DNA from: Leucocoprinus leucothites
Taxonomy: Eukaryota > Basidiomycota > Agaricomycetes > Agaricales > Agaricaceae
Reading direction: 5' to 3'
Length of the DNA: 64,000 nt
Assembly (NCBI GenBank): GCA_013368445.1
Contig: JAACJO010000010.1
Coordinates: forward strand, 992,001-1,056,000
The position numbers and the translations under genes are program-made. Positions 58,203 to 64,000 of the stretch are shown one piece after another; the first letter of the stretch is position 1; each line of letters starts with the position of its first letter. Below the pieces are notes generated by a model. That model worked only from the letters and a program-made list of their open reading frames with translations, did no database searches and was not told the DNA's origin.

Positions 58203-60666
58203 CTACCCACTGATGATATACCACACGCCGCTTATAACAGCAAATCCAATGAAGACCACCGAAGCGTAATCTATTACGTCTATTCAGATATTGCTCATAA
58301 ATGAGTGATGAGCGTCAATGGTTGTACTCACTCATGCTCGTTGAATTCACAGGGACTACAGCTGGCATAGAGAATAAAACAATCTCAAATAGTACCCACG
58401 ACACTGCAATCCAGTTAATGAAGTAACCCCACCGCCCAAGGCTATATGGTGCATCAAGCATTTGGCGGCGGCGGTCGAGAACAGACAGAAGCACTGGCAT
58501 CGCGTAGCTGGCACCCAGACAGATTACGGCTACTCCCACAAACGCATTAAAAGCTGCACTTGATCCGAGGAAAATTAAGCCGAGAAGCACTTGCACCAGG
58601 GTCGATAACAAGTAGGCGTTGAGAGGAACCCCTTCTAAGACGCCATGGTTGACTTTGCCGAAAAACGTGGAGTAGGGTATTGCTCTGTCCCTCGCAAAGC
58701 TCCAGGTGGCTCTTGATGCAGCACAGCAGATCGAGATTGCGCAGAATATACCAATCATGAATACTGGTCGACAGTTATGAGCATGTCCAGGTACACAATA
58801 TGGACACCTACTAATAAACCACTGCATTCCAATTTAAGAAGCGCGTCAATTTAATCTTGGTGCTATTGAGATTTATGAGCATAAATACGTGATACGCACC
58901 ATCCCGAACCCTCCGCCGCGTGAGCCCATAATGGTGGTAAATAGAACACCGATTGGTTGGCCACCGGGTACTGTTTATAGAGTCGTTATGAGCATTCTGT
59001 GCGTATCGATCGTCTCGAAGCACTTCACCTGCCAGGAGCATGCTGATATCAGGCAACGTGAATACCACGGGGAGGAGGAACACGAGTCCAGTCAGAAACC
59101 CAATAGGTATGGACCAAGCTAATGCTTGAGGCACTTGTTTGGCAGGATTGCGAACCTCTTCACACATACTTGCAACTGTGAAAGGATCCATGATAGTCAG
59201 TATTACGCCATTTCAAACTGTGGTGGTCAGCACTGACTCATTCCCATAGCTGAGTATGTATATGCTGTGGGTGTTAAACCATCATGAGCTCTATACTTGA
59301 CCGTCATGAGGATGAAACGCCTCCTTCACCTGGCTGAAGAGCTGTTAATGAATATATTGCAATTAATCAAACCCGCTTACTGGTAACAACCCTATGAAGA
59401 ACGACCATCCTGCTGTCCAGCCTGAGGCTGAAGGATCAAAGAAACCGAGTGCGAATGATGCGGGGCGTCGACCAGCAGCAGCTCTCACGGAGAGTGATAT
59501 GAGCATAGCTTATATACCCCGCAACAAGTAAGAATGAGTCAAGAGTCAGTTTTGACTGAATCTCGATGTGCGGTGACAATTGGACGAAACTACTCACCGA
59601 TTACCCCGAGCAGGGTCCAGAGGGCTGACAGAATCTATCAATGCTCCAAAATTAATGTACTGCGCCGTCAAAGTTGATCGAGGAACGCACATCAACAACC
59701 GGTAGTAAACTGTTGAAGAAGATGCCGAATCCTGTTGCAAATATCGTGACGGCCAAGAAGATCAAGTCTGGGTAGATCCAAGTAAACATCATGCGGGGAA
59801 TCACCACCGTAGGACACACAGGTTTGCCAAGTAGTAGCCACCCAATCTGGGTTGTAGATCCCCACACCTGCGACGACCAGCTGACCTGTCCCCTGAAGGC
59901 GTAAACAGAACGCATGCTCAGTAAACCATGACGGGGAAGGAAATAATCGGAATATACATACGAAATTGACTGAGAGGCTGACCGTCCACACGCCTACCAT
60001 AGTCAACCATCCATTGATCCACGAGCACAGCAATCGGTATCGCGGTGACGCTAAACGGTAAGTCCAATAGTAGGCGCCTGCGGACGTCGGATATTTGGAA
60101 CAAATTTCAGCCAAAGACAGTGAAAGCGCTTGGCAAAAAACCGAAACCACAGCCAGGCTGAGCCCCTTTTGAGCATGGAGAGCTGTTAATAGTGAAATCA
60201 TATTGCGTACCCCCAAATCATGACTGCGGGTCCACCTCCTATCAAAGAAGTCGCAATAGGCGTCGCAAGACCAAAAGCTGCGGTTTAGTGATGTCAGAGT
60301 GAGTGAGGTATGCATAGTGAGACGGGCTTACGAACTGCCATGATCGCTGTACATTTCACAGTTACAATGGACTCAATGAGAATACAGGGATTTCAGCAAG
60401 CGACTGATGAACAAACCCAAAGTCACTGGGTGAGGACTTGATTAAGCGCCTGATCCTCTATTCTAGGAATGGCTACTTACTAAACAACACATGGGCAAGG
60501 CCTCTGTTCTGAAGCAGCACTAAGATCAGTTTGCTTCATGGTGCATTAGTGCACACTCACATACCCGCGTCATCTCCTGATTATACCCCAGCTTTTTGAG
60601 GTCCTGGGCAGCCTCATCCGTAGGCAAACTACCTTCGCTCGAACCTACTTTGTCGTCGGAGGACAT
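58203..60666 (-). CDS. APC-family amino-acid / GABA / choline-type permease
   Basis: Twelve-helix transporter of the amino acid-polyamine-organocation superfamily, likely in the plasma membrane. The start exon 60666-60565 encodes MSSDDKVGSSEGSLPTDEA and ends NQEMTR. Later exons give FGLATPIATSLIGGGPAVM and then WG, the conserved AEICSKYPTSAGAYYW, GWLTMVGVWTVSLSVNF, and MDPFTVASMCEEVRNPAKQV with PQALAWSI. AISICCAASRATWSFARDRA and VPLNAYLLSTLVQVLLGLIF follow. The last exon begins after a donor in ATGAGTGAG at about 58337 and reads NYASVVFIGFAVISGVWYI, ending at TAG 58203-58205. These are the landmarks of fungal GABA/choline permeases; the substrate cannot be told from sequence. The many small introns were only partly traced, so internal boundaries are approximate. 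Confidence 0.85.
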
Positions 60667-61613
60667 CTTCTTACTTTCCCTGAGTTCGTTTGTCGTTATC
60701 AAGACAAGGTCAACGTCAGAGAAGTTGAAACGGTCTCACAGATTTTATGAGCCTTTAATACTTCTTGAATAACCGATTTCCGATAACCTGCAATCCAATT
60801 GGATGGCAAAACCCGCCTCATCGCTAGACTAGTGGGGGAAATCGACGCTTCTCACGTCCTACTGCATATCGTGAGATAAAATTAGCAGCCAGTCCGCATT
60901 GTATCCGTGATAACGCAGAGAAAGAAGCTTCTTGCCGGTCAGACACTTAATATGTGAGAAGATTATTGGTTTGTAAGGTCAGGGGGCACCACTTCACGCA
61001 TGGAGTGCACCAGCTCCGGAATTCGCGAACCATCCGTAGCTAAGTTATAAGGAGGCGAATTGAAACAAACATGTGACCCTGTTGTATGGCGGAATTACTG
61101 GAACACGCTGTGTTCAGAGCTATGGTGCAATAAGCCATTGATGTCGACTCTCAATCTGGGCATTGCGAACATGATACGGACAATTACGCTCCAACTTGGG
61201 GGTCAATTCAAGATGTCGTGCAAATGCCAGGTGGAGCAACATATGATTATCGTGAGGACGAAAGTTATGAACCTGACTCGTGTTGAGGTAATCTTGCTGG
61301 GAAGGGTTTCGAATATTTCGAGTACCGAAACGTCACTGCGTTAATCTCGTGGAAAGGAGTCACTAGGACTCGCATTAAAAGTTTGCTTGAGCATCTTGGA
61401 CTCTTTTCAGTCCCATTTGTAGAGAAGCCAGTGGCATTATTGCGTGATCTTGGAAGCGATTGAGCTTAATCAAGAATTGAGTGAAACTCAGTCAGAGCTC
61501 ACCTCGCTCCTCCTTGTCCATGACACTTCCCAACCAGCTCCCGAGAGGGTCCATAAGGTTCTTATTCACAGTGCCCAGCATATCTTTGTCTCTTATTCCC
61601 GTCTAAGAGTGTT
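60667..61613. other. Intergenic
   Basis: Upstream of the permease and downstream of the Glomulin-like gene. A 94-codon plus frame (61060-61344) has no recognisable domain. Confidence 0.45.
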
Positions 61614-63454
61614 TTAGCACATGTTTTGATCCGGGATAAGGCGACAAACCGTGTTAGCTTGATCTCTCAGAAGGATCACATAATACAGGGAAAGAACTTC
61701 AGTAATTCTCTTCGGCTCGGGACTTTCCAGGAATTCTTCAAGGTCCAGTTTCACCCTCTGATCAAACAGATCAGAAGGACTCGGCCTGAACAAGAGAGGT
61801 CCGAACACTCTCATGAACATGGGTGTCCCAAAAGGGTTCGTATCGCCAGTGGACTTCGAATTGAGAGCATCAAGGACTGCATCCTTTACCAAGCCAACAG
61901 CCGCAACACGCATCTGTGGATATTCACAGTTCGCTACGAGATCTGCGAGGATCTGCAACCGAAGTTGCGCCAAACTTCTTGCAAGGAGAAGCGACATAAC
62001 GCGGAACGCTTGATGACGAACCGACGGAGTTGGATGTGCGCTAGAGAGTGCGACAAGGAGGGGTATGAAAGCATTGGTGATGTCAGGTGAGAGTTCCGTT
62101 TTCTTGGCGGATTGGTTTTGGTGGAGTATGAGGAGAAGGAAGGCGAGAGCGTCATCGTGAAGATTTGAGTTTGATTGGAGCATCGCAAGTAAACTCGGTA
62201 GAAATGAGGAAGGTATGGAAGTGAGGGTTGGCGTTGAAGGTGCTAACCAAGCATGTACGAGGAGGATCACAGAAACCAAAGAAGGTGACGAGACATGCTG
62301 GCTGGATGTGAAGCCCATATCACCATACGTTGACTGGAACAGTATAAGTGAAATTCATGATTTAGCATTTTGACTGCCCCTACTTTGTACATTTCCAAAA
62401 CACTTGAGCCTTGGCCTTCACTGGAACTCGCTGCTTGTCTACCCATCTTAAGTCGAGGGAAGCAGAGTTCAAGCGCTTTTTGAGCGCTATCACATTGCAG
62501 TGAATACTTGAAAAGCACCAGAGCATGATCCAGGACAGGCTTTAGTGCAAACTAAGGGAACCTATCAGCGCCAGCATATACCCAAGTAGACAGATTCCTA
62601 CCTGACATTTTGCCACTTCCTCAGGCTCTATAGCAGGTAAGTCCTTCACCCATTTCAACACGCGGTTCACCATTCTTTCCACAGAAGTCATGAGGTCCCT
62701 CGATTGTAATGAATTAGCTTGATAAGAGACGGCGTCCATCGCGGGCTGTAAGTCAGATAGAAGAGGCTGTAACGTCTCTGATGCTGATCTCTTCCTCAAC
62801 TTCAATCTAGGAATTGCTTTATTCATCAAGTTAACAGAAAATACTAGCAAAAACGTAGAAAAAAGGACGAACCTGCGCGGTAGAGGTCTACCAACTCGAC
62901 TAATCTCTCCGCCCAACTCGACTTCTCCACAGAAGTCGCTTCAGAATGATCCCCCTCATCCTCGCCCTCCTCCTCGTCTCCAGCATGCTCAACAACTTTC
63001 TCTATCTGCTCCTGAGTAGCCATTACAACTTCCTTAGCAGAACAGCATTCTCCCATAATCGCAACCAAATCCCTCGCAGCGGAATTCTTGTTGGGCAACA
63101 GCGCAGAGAGTACAGTTAGCGCATCCTATGTAGAAGAATCTTGGTTCATTTCAGATTCCTTGGATAGGATAACAATATTTTCGTACGAGCGAGTCAGCGA
63201 TGCCTGCTGCAGCGACTAGAGAGTACAACTCAGCCAAAGTTTGACCATTGTCGCTAGATACTGGGCTTGTAGCTGCAAAAACAATTGCGGCGTTAATATC
63301 CTGGTTGGATTGTGGTCAAGGCACGTTGTTTTGGCCCGAGAAAAACGCATACATCATCTGCAGACATTTTGGAAAAGGGGAAGGTGATAATGTCCTTTGT
63401 TTGCAACTGTTGAGATTCAATCTCATCCAATCCGACTTCAAGCTTCAGGGCCAT
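61614..63454 (-). CDS. YAP-binding / ALF4 / Glomulin-like helical-repeat protein
   Basis: Exons: 63454-63353, 63300-63187, 63125-62873, 62816-62602, 62551-62384 and 62333-61614; 523 residues, all phases consistent. The protein is almost entirely helical. Landmarks are ALTVLSALLPNKNSAARDLV with IMGECCSAKEVV, an acidic linker (DEEEGEDEGD), VERMVNRVLKWVKDLPAIEP, LRLQILADLVANCEYPQMRV and NPFGTPMFMRVFGPLLFRPS. These resemble the fungal Ybp1/Ybp2 branch of the Glomulin superfamily, which bind Yap1 or kinetochore partners in yeast, while animal Glomulin binds the RING protein of cullin ligases. Identification rests on remembered motif resemblance, and which role applies here is unknown. The start at 63454 gives MALKLEVGLDEIE; an upstream exon cannot be excluded. 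Confidence 0.6.
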
Positions 63455-63790
63455 CAATTCAAGATGCCAAACCAGAGAGGCCACGGTAAGCCGCAAATAA
63501 TACACCCAAAGATATAGATATCTTGACCGCAGGGTAAACAAAAGGGAGGGTCAAGTATCGGGGTAGACTACAAACTAACAGTCGACTGGGCGATCTGCAA
63601 CTGTTAACAAGCAAGGCTAGACTGCATAATGCAACAAGGTCCATGAGAGGGTGTTTAGAGAAATGTCCTAATTATCACAGCGAGAATATGAGTGGGAAAG
63701 CGAGGGGCACAAGTACATTTGAAAAGAAAAAGAGTCCGACGAAGCCCCGAACATTGTCACAACCACACATCCACCTTTTAGGCTGTTCAC
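63455..63790. other. Intergenic
   Basis: Spacer between the stop of the right-edge gene and the start of the Glomulin-like gene, both on the minus strand. It probably carries the promoter of the latter. Confidence 0.45.
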
Positions 63791-64000
63791 TCACCACCTC
63801 CTTCCCAACAGTACAAAGGCGCCAAACACCAAGGAAATCACGATACTCAATCCAGGGAGGTGTGGCCGCATGTTACGAGCGGCGTTAACACTTCCCTTGC
63901 TCGTGCTTCCCAGCGAGTCCGACCTCCCCATGCCCATGTGACCGTTAGAGGTCGCCAATACTGAAGGGTCGATTGTAACAGTGTTGTAGGTCTTGGTACG
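63791..64000 (-). CDS. C-terminal end of a probable GPI-anchored or membrane surface protein
   Basis: Open frame of 70 codons entering from the right edge and ending at TGA (63793-63791). It reads TYNTVTIDPSVLATSNGHMG, then a Gly/Ser-rich stretch and a C-terminal hydrophobic helix GLSIVISLVFGAFVLLG followed by RRW. A Ser/Gly/Asn spacer and a terminal hydrophobic tail fit either a GPI-attachment signal or a tail-anchored helix. The body of the protein lies outside the window, so the family is unknown. Confidence 0.6.
   Translation of the reverse strand, partial: RTKTYNTVTIDPSVLATSNGHMGMGRSDSLGSTSKGSVNAARNMRPHLPGLSIVISLVFGAFVLLGRRW

Overview
This window reads as nuclear DNA of a mushroom-forming basidiomycete (Agaricomycetes). 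The evidence is: many phase-consistent GT..AG introns of about 35-70 nt; several proteins of the basidiomycete multi-pass membrane family DUF6533; F-box proteins with an N-terminal coiled coil and an LxPExLxxIF core; a NACHT protein with the fungal HPGTR linker; and housekeeping genes of fungal type (TFIIE-beta, peroxisomal Lon, Yae1, Dim1). I found no tRNA, rRNA or CRISPR array. All exon models were joined by hand from splice sites and reading phase.

Layout. 0-4 kb: the 3' end of an LCL3-like nuclease gene and a compact NACHT gene. 4-11.6 kb: a conserved minus-strand block (TFIIE-beta, peroxisomal Lon ending in SRL, YAE1, an NmrA-like NAD(P)-binding protein). 11.1-17.0 kb: a direct tandem duplication whose breakpoints can be read to the base. 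Each unit carries a single-pass membrane protein gene. The left breakpoint lies inside the NmrA-like gene, so unit B starts with a truncated, frameshifted NmrA pseudogene. Unit B also carries a 144-bp inverted-repeat element that unit A lacks. 17-36 kb: a family-expansion zone with three DUF6533 genes and five F-box loci, including a second, dispersed duplication of a [DUF6533 + F-box] pair in which one F-box copy is truncated and stopped.

36-39.3 kb: conserved DIM1 and a proline-rich AIM3-like actin-regulator candidate. 39.3-45 kb: gene-poor. 45-48.6 kb: a large, mostly disordered orphan protein with terminal membrane segments. 49.5-51.6 kb: a predicted membrane protein with five 24-residue repeats that appears spliced to a complete von Willebrand A domain by very short introns. 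53.8-55.2 kb: a diverged direct repeat. 56.7-63.5 kb: a phosphopantetheinyl-transferase homologue that has lost its catalytic residues, an APC-type permease, and a Glomulin/YAP-binding-like protein. The right edge holds the C-terminus of a probable membrane or GPI-anchored surface protein.

The genes do not form an obvious pathway. The window contrasts conserved housekeeping blocks with fast-evolving sensor or turnover families (NACHT, F-box, DUF6533, vWA). The most notable items are the substituted PPTase, the membrane/repeat/vWA architecture, and the tandem duplication whose sister copy gives an empty-site control for a small mobile element.
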